Source: Pseudoalteromonas shioyasakiensis
Lineage (GTDB): Bacteria; Pseudomonadota; Gammaproteobacteria; Enterobacterales; Alteromonadaceae
Reading direction: 5' to 3'
DNA: 64,000 nucleotides
Assembly (NCBI GenBank): GCA_013391845.1
Contig: CP058414.1
Location: 1,164,501 to 1,228,500, forward strand
The notes beneath the pieces were generated by a model. That model worked only from the letters and a program-made list of their open reading frames with translations, made no database searches and was not told where the DNA came from. Below are positions 46,026-56,181 of this stretch, piece after piece. Numbering within the stretch: position 1 is the stretch's first letter; the number at the start of each line of letters is the position of its first letter. The position numbers and the translations under genes were made by a program.

Positions 46026-48106
46026 GCTTGTTCTCCTTGGTTTGTATGCGCTTTGCCTTCATCTAATACATAGTCAGCTGCTGCTATATTATTTTTCCAG
46101 TGAATAGCAAATAGCTCGTAATCTTCTTGCTCTTCTGTGGTTGATGCTGCATATGCCTCTAGTTTCTGGGTCGCATCTTTTTTTATCACTTGCCAATTGA
46201 CCTTGTGGCGTTTGGTAATGATTTTACTACCACAATACACACAGCCACTAGGGATTCCTGCTCCTTTTATCTTGCAAGCTTCTCCCGCAGTGCAGTACCC
46301 CGTAGGCAAGCCACGTATGTTTTTAATATTTTTGACGAGAAATTTTTTCAGTTCTTCAATTGAACTGAAATGGATCTGCTTAATCACAGTCGAATCTTTA
46401 CTTTGACTATCAGTAATACCTATTATCAGATCTTTAGATGTTTTATTAATTTGCTCACCAGCACCACCTTTAAGTGATTGTGACTCGGCTTCATCTATTA
46501 ACTCTTCTGCAACACGGTCAATTAAAATCTCATTAAACTCTTCAGTAGTTTTAATTAAAGTTGTTGAGGCCAAAAATGCTCTTCGAGTATAAACAAACGT
46601 CATTAGGCTGGTTAAATGTTTAAATTGATATCTAATATCATCAAGCTCACCTAATTTATTGGCAATGACAAAGTAGGCCAACGTATGTCGAAACATGTGA
46701 GCGGTTAATCTAAACGTATCGCCTTCTTCGTATGGGACACCTCTATTCTCTCCTCTAACTTCTTTGTAGTTAGATTCAAGGCGTTCAAGCTCTGCTATAT
46801 CATCATCGTCTAGAGTTAAGTCAAAAAGCTCAATGTTTTCACTGTTTTTAACCTCAAATTTTGTGAATCGCCCAGCATCGCTAAAACTAACACTACAGCT
46901 ACTATGTGAAACCCCGAAAAGACGGTTTCTTTCTAACCCTTCTTTCAAGTTGTGTGCTTGACTACTTGTTATATTGGCTCTGCATGAAGAAAGTACAGCT
47001 TTTGCCCTTTCTTGCATACCGAACACATATTTTTCGTAAATACCAACACACTCATGTACTTCAGCGTTTGAAAACCATTCCATCTCAACCTTACTGTTGT
47101 CGGTTTTGGTCATGATTGCCGTAATGTAATAAATATCATCTTTGTAATTGGCACAGCCAACCTTGCATGTAAGTACTTCGTTATATCTCATGCCTGTATA
47201 GGCCAAGATATTAATGTATGTGGCTAATTTTAAATCTTCTAATTCTTCGGATAATTGAATGAATTCCACTTCATCGGGTAAGTTTCTTACATGTTTTGCT
47301 ATTAGCTCACCTGTACTAATTTTGGGCGGTGGTTCAACGGAGCCTTCATTTAAACTATCTATTAAGCGTGCATTTAATTCTAGCCATCGTTCTATCTTAT
47401 CCTTAGAGTTTTCAACTATTTTTTCTGCAAACTTCAGAATTTTTTTCATTACTTTAGTAGGAATGACAGGGTGCGAATAAGTGACTGGTCTCGGATGGTG
47501 TAACTCGTTTAGTTGGTTAAGTACATCAATAAAAACACTACACACCTTAGGGCCAAAAAGACGAAAGCTGCGCTGCACGTCAAATAGTTTAGTAAATGAG
47601 TGTGATTGTCTGTAAATAGCTATTTTCCTGACTTCATATAAATAGTCTTTTATGAGATTCCTAATAACTAAGTCAGATTTGAACTCCAACTCATGAAATG
47701 AGTGATAACCTCTTTGTCTTAAGAAGGCTGCAAATAAATTTAGATACGTTACATCATTTTGAAGTGTAGAGATTTTTAGAGGTTTACCGCCTACAATATC
47801 ACCATGTGTGAGTTTAATTAGTGAATAAATTCGAATTTGATATGCTAATTCATCAACACCTTTAAAATTCACATTTCTTTGCGTTTCTTCATAGCTTATC
47901 CAAGTGTCATCGCCAAAGTGAATAGTGCCATGTTTAGCAATATTCAATGCTCTGTTTTCCCACAAAGCAATCGAATTAAAAGCGCTAGTATCATCAACTT
48001 TAAAATCTTCTAACACCTGAACCAAAGGTTTTATAGTGATTTGACCTGTATGTGTTTTTACAACAGCGATATCAAGTAGTTTTGTTTTAGTTATCTCTTT
48101 GGTCAT
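46022..48106 (-). CDS. ginC: Tyrosine recombinase, third of the operon (GinC-like)
   Basis: A 694-residue recombinase. Catalytic residues are in the C-terminal half: Arg in AYTGMRYNEVLT, HxxR in TAHMFRHTLAYF, His and nucleophile Tyr in KHLTSLMTFVYTRR. A Cys cluster near residue 620 (GYCTAGEACKIKG, then GCVYCGSK) may bind zinc. The ATG at 48106 overlaps the ginB stop (ATGA); the frame is open seven codons further. It is comparable to Tn554 TnpB. Confidence 0.88.
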   Translation of the reverse strand: MTKEITKTKLLDIAVVKTHTGQITIKPLVQVLEDFKVDDTSAFNSIALWENRALNIAKHGTIHFGDDTWISYEETQRNVNFKGVDELAYQIRIYSLIKLTHGDIVGGKPLKISTLQNDVTYLNLFAAFLRQRGYHSFHELEFKSDLVIRNLIKDYLYEVRKIAIYRQSHSFTKLFDVQRSFRLFGPKVCSVFIDVLNQLNELHHPRPVTYSHPVIPTKVMKKILKFAEKIVENSKDKIERWLELNARLIDSLNEGSVEPPPKISTGELIAKHVRNLPDEVEFIQLSEELEDLKLATYINILAYTGMRYNEVLTCKVGCANYKDDIYYITAIMTKTDNSKVEMEWFSNAEVHECVGIYEKYVFGMQERAKAVLSSCRANITSSQAHNLKEGLERNRLFGVSHSSCSVSFSDAGRFTKFEVKNSENIELFDLTLDDDDIAELERLESNYKEVRGENRGVPYEEGDTFRLTAHMFRHTLAYFVIANKLGELDDIRYQFKHLTSLMTFVYTRRAFLASTTLIKTTEEFNEILIDRVAEELIDEAESQSLKGGAGEQINKTSKDLIIGITDSQSKDSTVIKQIHFSSIEELKKFLVKNIKNIRGLPTGYCTAGEACKIKGAGIPSGCVYCGSKIITKRHKVNWQVIKKDATQKLEAYAASTTEEQEDYELFAIHWKNNIAAADYVLDEGKAHTNQGEQA

Positions 48107-50874
48107 AGCAAACCTGTGTTTTTCCAATGAGGATGAATACCCTCTGTTCTCAATAGTTCTTTTCCATCAGTCACAGCTTGAGCATTAAGCTTGGCAATAT
48201 CAGCTAATATTTCGTTAACCCTATTTTTCAACTGCTCTATGTTTTCCAGTTGCTCTGTTATAGAGTCAAATGTTGCGGCTGAGTTTTCCATATCAGCAAC
48301 AACAAAATCCCGGTATGACAAAAGTTTCCAAACATGCAATGCGTCAGCAACACAGCGATAGAACGGACACCACAAGCATGCGTTAAAGTCGGCACATGCA
48401 TGCTCGTTTGTATCTCGCTGGTCTAATAATTTCCTGTTTTGTGATTCGAATGCCACTACTGCGGATTTATCTTTTGAGTTAATGCATGTGCCATTCGGGA
48501 CTTTTTTACCGTCTTCTGGTGGAGTCTGCAAAATGATTACTTTGTCGGTAACATCGCGAACAAAATAGTCTGCCATTGTTTTTGTCGCTCTGTTGATTGT
48601 CATTGCAACATCTTTGTTATCTTGCATTAAATAATGACGCAAGAACGTTTCATAAGAGTGCTTGCCAGCTTTTTGATACCACTTAAATTCTTTGGCAACT
48701 TTTCGGTAAATGTAGTTAAGCCCTGATTTTCTGATCTTTTGCGAATTAAATACGATATCACACCCAAGCTCAGTCAATATCCTATCTATAGTGGTCTTGA
48801 AACGTGATGCTGTTAATAATTGAATCTTTACTTCTCCAATACTATTTACTTTGGGAAAAACAAAAATTCTTTTTGATAGGTTCTCAATAGAAGGGCGGTA
48901 AATAGACGTAAGTTTAGTCGCAGCCTTAATATCAAATATTACTGGTTCGACAACGTCGCCGTATAAGACGCCTTCTTTTTCTAGATCTTCGGCTTTAATT
49001 TCAAATTTATGCCATTGTGTTTGATAATTAGCTCGGCGTTTAAATAAACGAAGAGCAGGAGTTTTACTTGAATGTAATGGCGTGTTAAAGAAAAATAAGT
49101 CGTCAGTATCAAGCTCTAGCGTAGGAGTTGAATTCCAACCAGTTTTCAATATGACTTTTGCTGCATAAAGTGTAACTTTGTCTTTAATTGTGAGTAAGGT
49201 CTCAGAAAGCCCTTTTTCTATGTAATATGCTAATTCTACTACTTCTCTATATGAGTAGAGCTTATCTTGATTCTGAGAGAGTTGCTCTTGATGTTGTGCA
49301 GTTAATTCGGTGTTGACCGGAAAGCTTTTAATAGTATCTAGACCATAAAACGATAGTAATTTGTCGATAGCGCTCTGATATTGATTACCAACAAAAACCG
49401 ACAAATCGCCTTGTTTTGATTTTAGTTGAATTGCCTCTCTTATAGCCTTTAGTATCTCACAGTTATTTTCAACAAAAGCATGAACCCCATGATTGGCAAT
49501 AAGCTTCATTTGTTCATCTGTTAATGATGATGCATTTTCTTTCAATGCTCTAGCCATACTACCTATGTAACCTTTGAGAGTGACGATGCCTATGCTCTCG
49601 CCATCAATTCGCTTTGTAAAAACTTTATGGTATTCGACTAGGTTTTGATAAAATTTATAGGCATTGTCATATACCCACTCATGCTTCTGCCATTCGGTAG
49701 TGTCACTTTCTTTAAGGTAATAGCCCAATGAGTAGGGTAATAAACTTTCCTTTGCGATTTTTTCACCCGTAACAAAGTGGTAAAGGTCCAATGCAGCGTT
49801 TAGTAGCAGTAAAAACTGCTGGTTATTTTGAGTTTCTTCTTGGTAATGCTTATAAAGGTATTTAAATCCCTGAAGGCCATTTTCTGCAAACCCTTGAATT
49901 CCACGCTCACTAAGCAGCTTAATTATTGGTGATGCTACGCTACCAGCACTATTCAACCACCTTGGAAATGATAAAGTTGAGGATCTAACTCTTGTTGTAT
50001 TAGCTTCCGAAGCGCTTGCTATCTGATTTTTCAAAAAAGCATCAACTTCATTGCCAAATTTGGATGATATGCTTTGTGCATACCCTATCACTTCGGCTTC
50101 AGTTTTAAATTGATTGACTCTAGCTTTACCCCACACATCGGGTAGTATAAATTTTAAAAAAGTACGGAAGTTGTGATTGCATATAAATGATGAAACGAAT
50201 TCCCTATCCTTTAATGTTGCCAATAATGGCAGTTTGACGCGTTCAGTATTCTTAAAAGTATCATGTAGACAAATATTTATAATAGCAGTCGCAGTTTTGA
50301 GGATGTTGTCTCTAATAGAAGAATCTTTGAGGCTTAATTCTGGAAGGACGAGATAGTCCAGATATTTTTTTAGTAATTTACGAGTCTCTTTTACTTGATG
50401 GAATTCAAGTTCGAATAATTTAGTTATGTCGATTGAAGTAGCCCCATTTACTAGCCTAAAAGGAGCGTTGATAGCGTTATCATAAAAATGAAACTTAGCT
50501 ATGTTTTCTAAAGCTTCTTCTATACGAGTAGCATAACTAGGTAGCTTGACATCATTTATTTCATTAATGCAAAAGTATTCCAGTTCTTGCCAAATTTCAA
50601 AGTCTGATAGAGCATTTAATCCCGAAGTTTGAATTGATGTCGCAGTATCTGCACTAACCTTATTAAGGGCTAGAGGAAGAATGTGCTGTAAACTGACACA
50701 AGCATTCCGCAAGCGACTCATTGAAATAGCAGTGTCGTCACCTGTGCTAATATTGCTTTCTTTGTCATATGCCCTGTTAAATAAAACGTCTAACTGTTCG
50801 GCTAGAACAATTGAATGAGGTTTAAATCTAGCAGGAATACGATTGGACTTCCGCGTTTTAACTTGCTGTAGCAT
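48103..50874 (-). CDS. ginB: Large recombinase-like protein, second of the operon (GinB-like)
   Basis: A 923-residue protein. The C-terminal third resembles a tyrosine recombinase domain only weakly (RKSGLNYIYRKVAKE, then SYETFLRHYLMQD) and is followed by a Cys cluster (CADFNACLWCPFYRC). No clear full R-H-R-H-Y set was found. It is the large member of the gin trio. The ATG at 50874 has GAGG upstream and overlaps the ginA end by 17 bp; a longer frame reaches 50910. Confidence 0.82.
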   Translation of the reverse strand: MLQQVKTRKSNRIPARFKPHSIVLAEQLDVLFNRAYDKESNISTGDDTAISMSRLRNACVSLQHILPLALNKVSADTATSIQTSGLNALSDFEIWQELEYFCINEINDVKLPSYATRIEEALENIAKFHFYDNAINAPFRLVNGATSIDITKLFELEFHQVKETRKLLKKYLDYLVLPELSLKDSSIRDNILKTATAIINICLHDTFKNTERVKLPLLATLKDREFVSSFICNHNFRTFLKFILPDVWGKARVNQFKTEAEVIGYAQSISSKFGNEVDAFLKNQIASASEANTTRVRSSTLSFPRWLNSAGSVASPIIKLLSERGIQGFAENGLQGFKYLYKHYQEETQNNQQFLLLLNAALDLYHFVTGEKIAKESLLPYSLGYYLKESDTTEWQKHEWVYDNAYKFYQNLVEYHKVFTKRIDGESIGIVTLKGYIGSMARALKENASSLTDEQMKLIANHGVHAFVENNCEILKAIREAIQLKSKQGDLSVFVGNQYQSAIDKLLSFYGLDTIKSFPVNTELTAQHQEQLSQNQDKLYSYREVVELAYYIEKGLSETLLTIKDKVTLYAAKVILKTGWNSTPTLELDTDDLFFFNTPLHSSKTPALRLFKRRANYQTQWHKFEIKAEDLEKEGVLYGDVVEPVIFDIKAATKLTSIYRPSIENLSKRIFVFPKVNSIGEVKIQLLTASRFKTTIDRILTELGCDIVFNSQKIRKSGLNYIYRKVAKEFKWYQKAGKHSYETFLRHYLMQDNKDVAMTINRATKTMADYFVRDVTDKVIILQTPPEDGKKVPNGTCINSKDKSAVVAFESQNRKLLDQRDTNEHACADFNACLWCPFYRCVADALHVWKLLSYRDFVVADMENSAATFDSITEQLENIEQLKNRVNEILADIAKLNAQAVTDGKELLRTEGIHPHWKNTGLL

Positions 50875-52348
50875 CTTCAGCCTCACGCATAAGCAATTCG
50901 TTAACATCACCGTAGATATCTTTTACCCACTCTGACATCGCTCCGTATGCATCCACTGATACACTTTTGGCAAAGTCGATGTAACGTTTGGTTGTTTTAA
51001 AGCTTTCGTGACTCATCAAAGTCATTAGTGTTTGTCGGATGGAACTTTCTGATTCACCTTTGTCAATTAGGTATTTAGCGACATAAGTAGCAAAGGTAGC
51101 GCGTAAGTCATGGAATGTGCGTAATAGTATTTCTAATCCCTGCTTCCTTTGTTCTTTTCTAACTATGGAAATAGTATTCCCCGGTGTATCTTCGCTTATC
51201 CGCGATCCTGAACTATTCATAAACAAAGGAAGCGGATGTTCGCTATTGTCCATACCATGATTAGTCTCATGTTTGGTACGTCGCTTCATATTTTGAATTG
51301 TCAAAGTGTGATTGTACAAAAGCTTCATTAGAACTCGCGCTATTGTTAATCTCACTGGCTTATGTCCTTTTCGTACAATGTTCAATTTTGGAATACGTTT
51401 CTCGTTTTCTTTTTCATCAGGGTTAAAGAGGTCTTTCTGGTCGATGGCCGAAATTTCAAAAGATCGAAGTCCACCTAACAAGGCACACTGCAAATAAAGT
51501 TTATAAGTCTCTTTTTGAGCTGTATTCGTCTCCAGTAACTGTTTAAGTTCTTTTGGAGAATATGGTTGTAGACCTTTGTCTGGTGAGTCTTCTTTTTGTT
51601 TCAATGTATTTGGAATGCTCAAATTACTGACCCATTTCCATAAGCCCCCAGAACGATTGTTGCTGGTAGGTAATTGAAACAACGAACTGACACCTGATTT
51701 AGCTTTCGATTTAATACGTACCTGTTTGTATTCAAGTGAGAAGGGGAGGCTATCTATAGCTCCGCGCTTATGGCTCCATATATAGAATGCTTTAACAGCT
51801 CTAATTCGTTCTTGAGCGCTGTTAAAGCTTATGCGTTTAGACTTATCTTTGGTTTCGACTCTTTCACATAAATGTTTGTGATATCTCCACACAGGTAACC
51901 TAGAAATATCATCATCTACAGATTGTTTTGAAAGTGGTGCAGCTATTACTTCAAAATAGGATGCATCATCTTTATCCAACCAATCTAAGAAAGCTTTTAA
52001 GTGCTTAGCTATACTGCGAACAGACTTAACATCTAATGGCTTTCCCGGTTGGCTGGCATGATAAGCGTCACTAAAAGCCTCATTGTCTATTTGATTCTTT
52101 TTGAGACTGAAATGACCTTCAAAGCGGTGCATTAAAAATAAGTTCATTTCTTGGCATTCGGTGAAGCGAGTCGGGTGATATAGCACTGGAAAATTAGGTT
52201 CTATTTTATCGTGCCTATATGAGTGAGTTCTGATGCCTTTTTCAGTCTTAATAGGTTGCCCTGATTTATCGAGGTGAAAAGACATTCCTTTTCCAAAGTT
52301 GACTGATGTTTTAATTATTTTAGTTTTTGTTGTATTTCGAAGTATCAT
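50858..52348 (-). CDS. ginA: Tyrosine recombinase, first of the operon (GinA-like)
   Basis: A 496-residue tyrosine recombinase with an N-terminal SAM-like core-binding domain and a catalytic domain: Arg in LLGGLRSFEIS, HxxR in FHDLRATFATYV, His and Tyr in LMSHESFKTTKRYI. AAAGGTG lies 7 bases before its ATG, and a promoter is at 52376-52404. First gene of the operon, 85 bp from the right end of the island, so it can act on the adjacent att site. Confidence 0.93.
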   Translation of the reverse strand: MILRNTTKTKIIKTSVNFGKGMSFHLDKSGQPIKTEKGIRTHSYRHDKIEPNFPVLYHPTRFTECQEMNLFLMHRFEGHFSLKKNQIDNEAFSDAYHASQPGKPLDVKSVRSIAKHLKAFLDWLDKDDASYFEVIAAPLSKQSVDDDISRLPVWRYHKHLCERVETKDKSKRISFNSAQERIRAVKAFYIWSHKRGAIDSLPFSLEYKQVRIKSKAKSGVSSLFQLPTSNNRSGGLWKWVSNLSIPNTLKQKEDSPDKGLQPYSPKELKQLLETNTAQKETYKLYLQCALLGGLRSFEISAIDQKDLFNPDEKENEKRIPKLNIVRKGHKPVRLTIARVLMKLLYNHTLTIQNMKRRTKHETNHGMDNSEHPLPLFMNSSGSRISEDTPGNTISIVRKEQRKQGLEILLRTFHDLRATFATYVAKYLIDKGESESSIRQTLMTLMSHESFKTTKRYIDFAKSVSVDAYGAMSEWVKDIYGDVNELLMREAEDATAS

Positions 52349-52375
52349 TTTCGTTCACCTTTGATTCTTAGCTAG

Positions 52376-52404
52376 AGTATGTGTGTAAAAACTTTTTTGT
52401 TCAA
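52376..52404 (-). promoter_or_regulatory. Promoter of the gin operon
   Basis: On the minus strand TTGAAC, 17 bp, CATACT, about 30 bp before the ginA ATG. It lies inside the element, between ginA and the right terminal repeat, so excision into a circle keeps it intact. Confidence 0.6.
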
Positions 52405-52432
52405 GTTTATTGAGGGTATGATAGTATTATAT

Positions 52433-52454
52433 CAATTCGGGGGTGATTTTGGAT
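52433..52454. repeat. Right attachment site (attR) with terminal inverted repeat
   Basis: CAATTCGGGGGTG (52433-52445) is the inverse of the left end. GTGATTTTG (52443-52451) is the core repeat, after which phoH resumes at GAT GAG (52452). Confidence 0.8.
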
Positions 52455-52691
52455 GAGAGTCAAAACTTAACTGCGTCGCAGTTGAAAACTATTATCACTC
52501 GCTGTGGCGAAGGCACTAAGCTAATTTGCTCAGGTAACCTTGCGCAAATCGATAGTAACTACTTGACCCCAGTGACCTCTGGCTTAACTTATATTGTTGA
52601 ACGTTTTAAAGATTTTGAGGGCAGTGCTACTGTTAACTTAAATGGTGTAGTACGTAGCAGGTTAGCCAGCTTTGCTGAAGAAAATTTATAG
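52443..52691 (+). pseudogene. phoH: phoH, 3' part displaced by the island
   Basis: Encodes the C-terminal end of the resident PhoH: DESQNLTASQL (Walker B acidic pair), SGNLAQIDSNYL and the end SRLASFAEENL. It joins directly to codon 386 of the 5' part (1296). The open frame starts at a GTG within the core repeat, without a ribosome site, so it is unlikely to be translated. Confidence 0.93.
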
Positions 52692-52752
52692 CTTGCCAGT
52701 ATACTTATGCCTCGTTAACCTAGCTGTAACGAGGTAAGGTACATATAAGCCA

Positions 52753-55700
52753 GTGAATTTTTTACCATTAAAGCATTATTATCGCTCTTTGGCAGTGGCA
52801 CTTATTGTGCCGCTGCTGGTGGCGTTTTTTTTGTGTTTACACCTGTATAACTTAAAACTTGAGCGAGTGATAGAAAGCAGGCAAAACGGATTTAATAATA
52901 TTACTGCTCAGCTTTCCCATGCGATGAATGCCGCGGATGGCCTCATAGACACCATGTTCAGGCTTTATGAACAGCCACTTTCTTATGATTTTGATCCTAG
53001 TTGGACACGTAATGTGAATCAATATGATCACTATTACTATCAAAGTGTGGGCGATGGAGTGGGGGAGATAGTCGGGCAAGGAAAGTTTGCCTCAACGGCT
53101 TATGCAATTAATCAATGGCGACGAGTTATTGCCCTCGGCCCCTCGTTTAATACCACTCTGTCACTTATTCAATCTTTAGAAGCCGTGGCTTATGTTAATG
53201 AGCAAGGTTTTGTTTATATTAAGCGCCGTAGCATAACAAAAAGTGAATTTCTGACCAGTGTGTTAGATAATAAATTTCGACCTTTATTAATAAATAGCAA
53301 CAATCTTGCCTCTAGCTCAGTGTTGACCATTAATGGTCATGCCTATTTTGCAATTGGCAAGCAAAGAGCTGCTAATAGTCGCGATTACATTGTGTTGATT
53401 TATGATCTTGAAGCAATTTCTAATTGGTTAAAAAAAATAGCGCCTAACTATGGTGAGTATATTTTTATCAATCAAGATAACCAAGTTATTGCCAGCTCAA
53501 AGGCAACGCTTAATACGACCATTAGTGCCAGCGAACATTGGCCGCATGTCGCGGTAGATATGCGCAAAAATAACGATAGTCATTTAGTACAAGAAGCTAC
53601 CAACTTACCTATTTACACTCGTTTCTATGAATCACAGCAAGCTCTTAGTGAACCAGTTGGCTATGACATCTTTTTAGAGTTCGCATTTTTGAGTGTTTTT
53701 TTAGTGATGATGTTCAGCGCTGTTTTTTGGTTGAGTCAGCGCATTTTTGTAAAACCGATGACGCACTTAATGAATTACCTTGAGCAGCATGATGAAGGCA
53801 AACAAGCGTTAGTTCATTATCGGATTCCTGTTGATTGGCAGCCTTGGTTCAGCCGTGTGAAAAAGGTGTTTAGTCGTAATGAGGAGCTCGTTCAATCTTT
53901 ACAAGAGGCAAATAAAGCGCTTGATTCCCAAGTACAGGTAAAGTCAAAACAATTGCGCCGTAGTATTGATGCGAAAGAGCGTCACTTAGCGTTATTAAAT
54001 ACTATGCTAAATAACGTGCCGGATCTTATTTACTTTAAGAATATCGATGGCTCGTTTTTAGGCTGTAATAAGGCGTATGAGCGTTATATTGGCTTGCCAC
54101 AAGAGAAGTTAGTGGGCCAGCAATTATGTGATATTAGTGATGATAACGGCGAATTAAACGAGCTTGAAAAGCAAGTGCTTAAAGACCGCCAAGCTTATCA
54201 AAAAAGATTGACCACAGAAGATAGTAGTTATCTGTTTAGCATTGTGCCATTTTACAACGAGCATCAGCAATTTCTTGGCACTATGGCGATTGGTCGTGAT
54301 ATTACCGAGCAGCATAATGCGCTTAATGCATTACAAAGCTCTGAAGCTAAATTACGCAGTGCTATGGAATATGCTGCTAATGGAGTGCTGTTGGTTTCGC
54401 TTGAAGATCAGGTGCTGCAAGCAAATAAAGCAGCACGTAGAATCTTTGCAATTGAAAACGCCAATGACCTCAAATTAATAGACTTATTTGCAGAGCCATC
54501 TTATCAGACGCTAAAGGATACCTTGACAGAGTTACTGCATGAGAAGAAAAAAGTTTATCACTTTAGTCTTGAGCAGCAAGAGCAACAGCGGTGGTTACAA
54601 ATTAGCGTGTCATTAGTTTGGAATGCTGAGCAAACACCCGATTACTATGTTGTTCATGTACAGGATGTGACGGATTTAGTGCAAGCAAAAGATGATGCAG
54701 AGCGAGCAACATTAGCTAAAAGCCGTTTTATAGCTAACCTAAGTCATGAAATACGCACACCACTTAATGCTGTACTAGGCTTAATTGATGTGATTGCACT
54801 GCAAGGGTTAACACAGCCGCAGCGTAACCATGCCGAGCAAGCAAAATCTGCAGCCAATAGCTTGCTTACCTTATTAAATCGTATGCTAGATTTTGCCCGC
54901 GCTGAAAGCTCGCAAGTACAACTTAATAAAGCCCCTTTTAGTGTGCCTGATTTAATCGATTACTGTCAGGGGATCACAGCTCCCTTATGTGCGAATAAAA
55001 ATATCGAGTTTAAAGTCAAATGTGACCAAAGTATTAGTGATAACTTGGTTGGTGATCAAATTTGCTTGCAGCAAGTATTAGCTAACCTACTCACTAACGC
55101 AGTAAAATTCACCGAGCAAGGTACAGTGACATTAAACTTAATGCTGGTGGAGGAATCTGCTGAGCAGCAACTTATTTGTTTTACAGTCAAAGACACCGGT
55201 ATTGGTATTAGTAAGGCCGATCAAAGCCGCTTATTTGATGCATTTACCCAAGGCGATGAATCATTAACGCGCTCTCATCAGGGGGTTGGTTTAGGTTTAG
55301 CGATTGTTAAATACGAAGTTGCATTGATGGGAGGCGAAATTAAGCTTGAAAGTGAAAAAGGCAAAGGCAGTGAATTTTGCTTTTGCTTGCAGCTCGATAA
55401 AGCCGTAGAGCCTGTGAAAAAAGAGCTGGTTTCATTGCCTTCTAGTACTGATCTATCTGGACTTTTAGTACTTGCTGTGGATGATAATCCACTAAATTTA
55501 AGCATTATTAAAAGCATTTTAGAGCAAATTGATGTCACTGTTGTGTGTGCACACAGTGGTGAAAAAGGCATTGAGCTGGCAAAAAGCCTCAGACCTGATC
55601 TCATTTTTATGGATATTCAGATGCCAGAAATGGATGGTTGTCAGGCAACGCGTATTATTCGTCAGTCTTTCACTAAAGAGCAAATGCCTATTTATGCACT

Positions 55701-56181
55701 CACTGCACACAGTGAAAGCGAAGATATTGAGCATTCTATTTCGGCCGGTATGAATAAGCATCTCACTAAACCTATTGTTGCCAGTAAATTATTTTTAGCA
55801 ATGAGTGAGTTGGATAGGCCAAAAGAAGTCTTTTTTGATCAAGCTTTTATAATGTCTCAGTTTGCAAATAATACTAAGTTAGTATTAACTATGTTGTCGA
55901 AGTTTGCGACTATGGCAGCTGAGCAGCTATTACAAATCTCTACATTAAAAACTACCAATGAGTTGGTTCGTGTAGTTCATAATGTTAAAGGATCAGCTGG
56001 CAATCTTGGTTTTAAGCGATTGTCAGCGTGCGCACAACAATGTGAAGCTAGGCTTAAAGCAGATGGCGAATTGCCCGAGCAATTAAATGATGAATTGCAA
56101 TGGCAAATAAAACAGGTCATTGCATTTATCATTGAACAAGGATCTACTGATGTTGAAAAGAGCCAAGGTACTGATTGTTGA
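52753..56181 (+). CDS. Hybrid sensor histidine kinase (PAS-PAS-HisKA-HATPase-REC-Hpt)
   Basis: A 1142-residue membrane kinase. Helix about 12-32, periplasmic sensor to about 300, helix about 305-328, PAS (about 410-530), PAS (about 545-660), HisKA with NLSHEIRTPLNA (about 675), HATPase with NLLTNAVKF, DTGIGIS and GVGLGLAIV, receiver with FMDIQMPEMDG, and Hpt with VVHNVKGSAGNLGF. A full phosphorelay in one chain. GTG start at 52753; no strong ribosome site. Its last 32 bases overlap the next response-regulator gene, a likely partner. Signal unknown. Confidence 0.92.
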   Translation: MNFLPLKHYYRSLAVALIVPLLVAFFLCLHLYNLKLERVIESRQNGFNNITAQLSHAMNAADGLIDTMFRLYEQPLSYDFDPSWTRNVNQYDHYYYQSVGDGVGEIVGQGKFASTAYAINQWRRVIALGPSFNTTLSLIQSLEAVAYVNEQGFVYIKRRSITKSEFLTSVLDNKFRPLLINSNNLASSSVLTINGHAYFAIGKQRAANSRDYIVLIYDLEAISNWLKKIAPNYGEYIFINQDNQVIASSKATLNTTISASEHWPHVAVDMRKNNDSHLVQEATNLPIYTRFYESQQALSEPVGYDIFLEFAFLSVFLVMMFSAVFWLSQRIFVKPMTHLMNYLEQHDEGKQALVHYRIPVDWQPWFSRVKKVFSRNEELVQSLQEANKALDSQVQVKSKQLRRSIDAKERHLALLNTMLNNVPDLIYFKNIDGSFLGCNKAYERYIGLPQEKLVGQQLCDISDDNGELNELEKQVLKDRQAYQKRLTTEDSSYLFSIVPFYNEHQQFLGTMAIGRDITEQHNALNALQSSEAKLRSAMEYAANGVLLVSLEDQVLQANKAARRIFAIENANDLKLIDLFAEPSYQTLKDTLTELLHEKKKVYHFSLEQQEQQRWLQISVSLVWNAEQTPDYYVVHVQDVTDLVQAKDDAERATLAKSRFIANLSHEIRTPLNAVLGLIDVIALQGLTQPQRNHAEQAKSAANSLLTLLNRMLDFARAESSQVQLNKAPFSVPDLIDYCQGITAPLCANKNIEFKVKCDQSISDNLVGDQICLQQVLANLLTNAVKFTEQGTVTLNLMLVEESAEQQLICFTVKDTGIGISKADQSRLFDAFTQGDESLTRSHQGVGLGLAIVKYEVALMGGEIKLESEKGKGSEFCFCLQLDKAVEPVKKELVSLPSSTDLSGLLVLAVDDNPLNLSIIKSILEQIDVTVVCAHSGEKGIELAKSLRPDLIFMDIQMPEMDGCQATRIIRQSFTKEQMPIYALTAHSESEDIEHSISAGMNKHLTKPIVASKLFLAMSELDRPKEVFFDQAFIMSQFANNTKLVLTMLSKFATMAAEQLLQISTLKTTNELVRVVHNVKGSAGNLGFKRLSACAQQCEARLKADGELPEQLNDELQWQIKQVIAFIIEQGSTDVEKSQGTDC

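Noticed and set aside
46022..52348. RIT element (recombinases in trio)
   Set aside because: Protein sizes (496, 923 and 694 aa), the small fourth gene and the large cargo fit ginABCD better than the compact RIT elements, which have three recombinases and little cargo.
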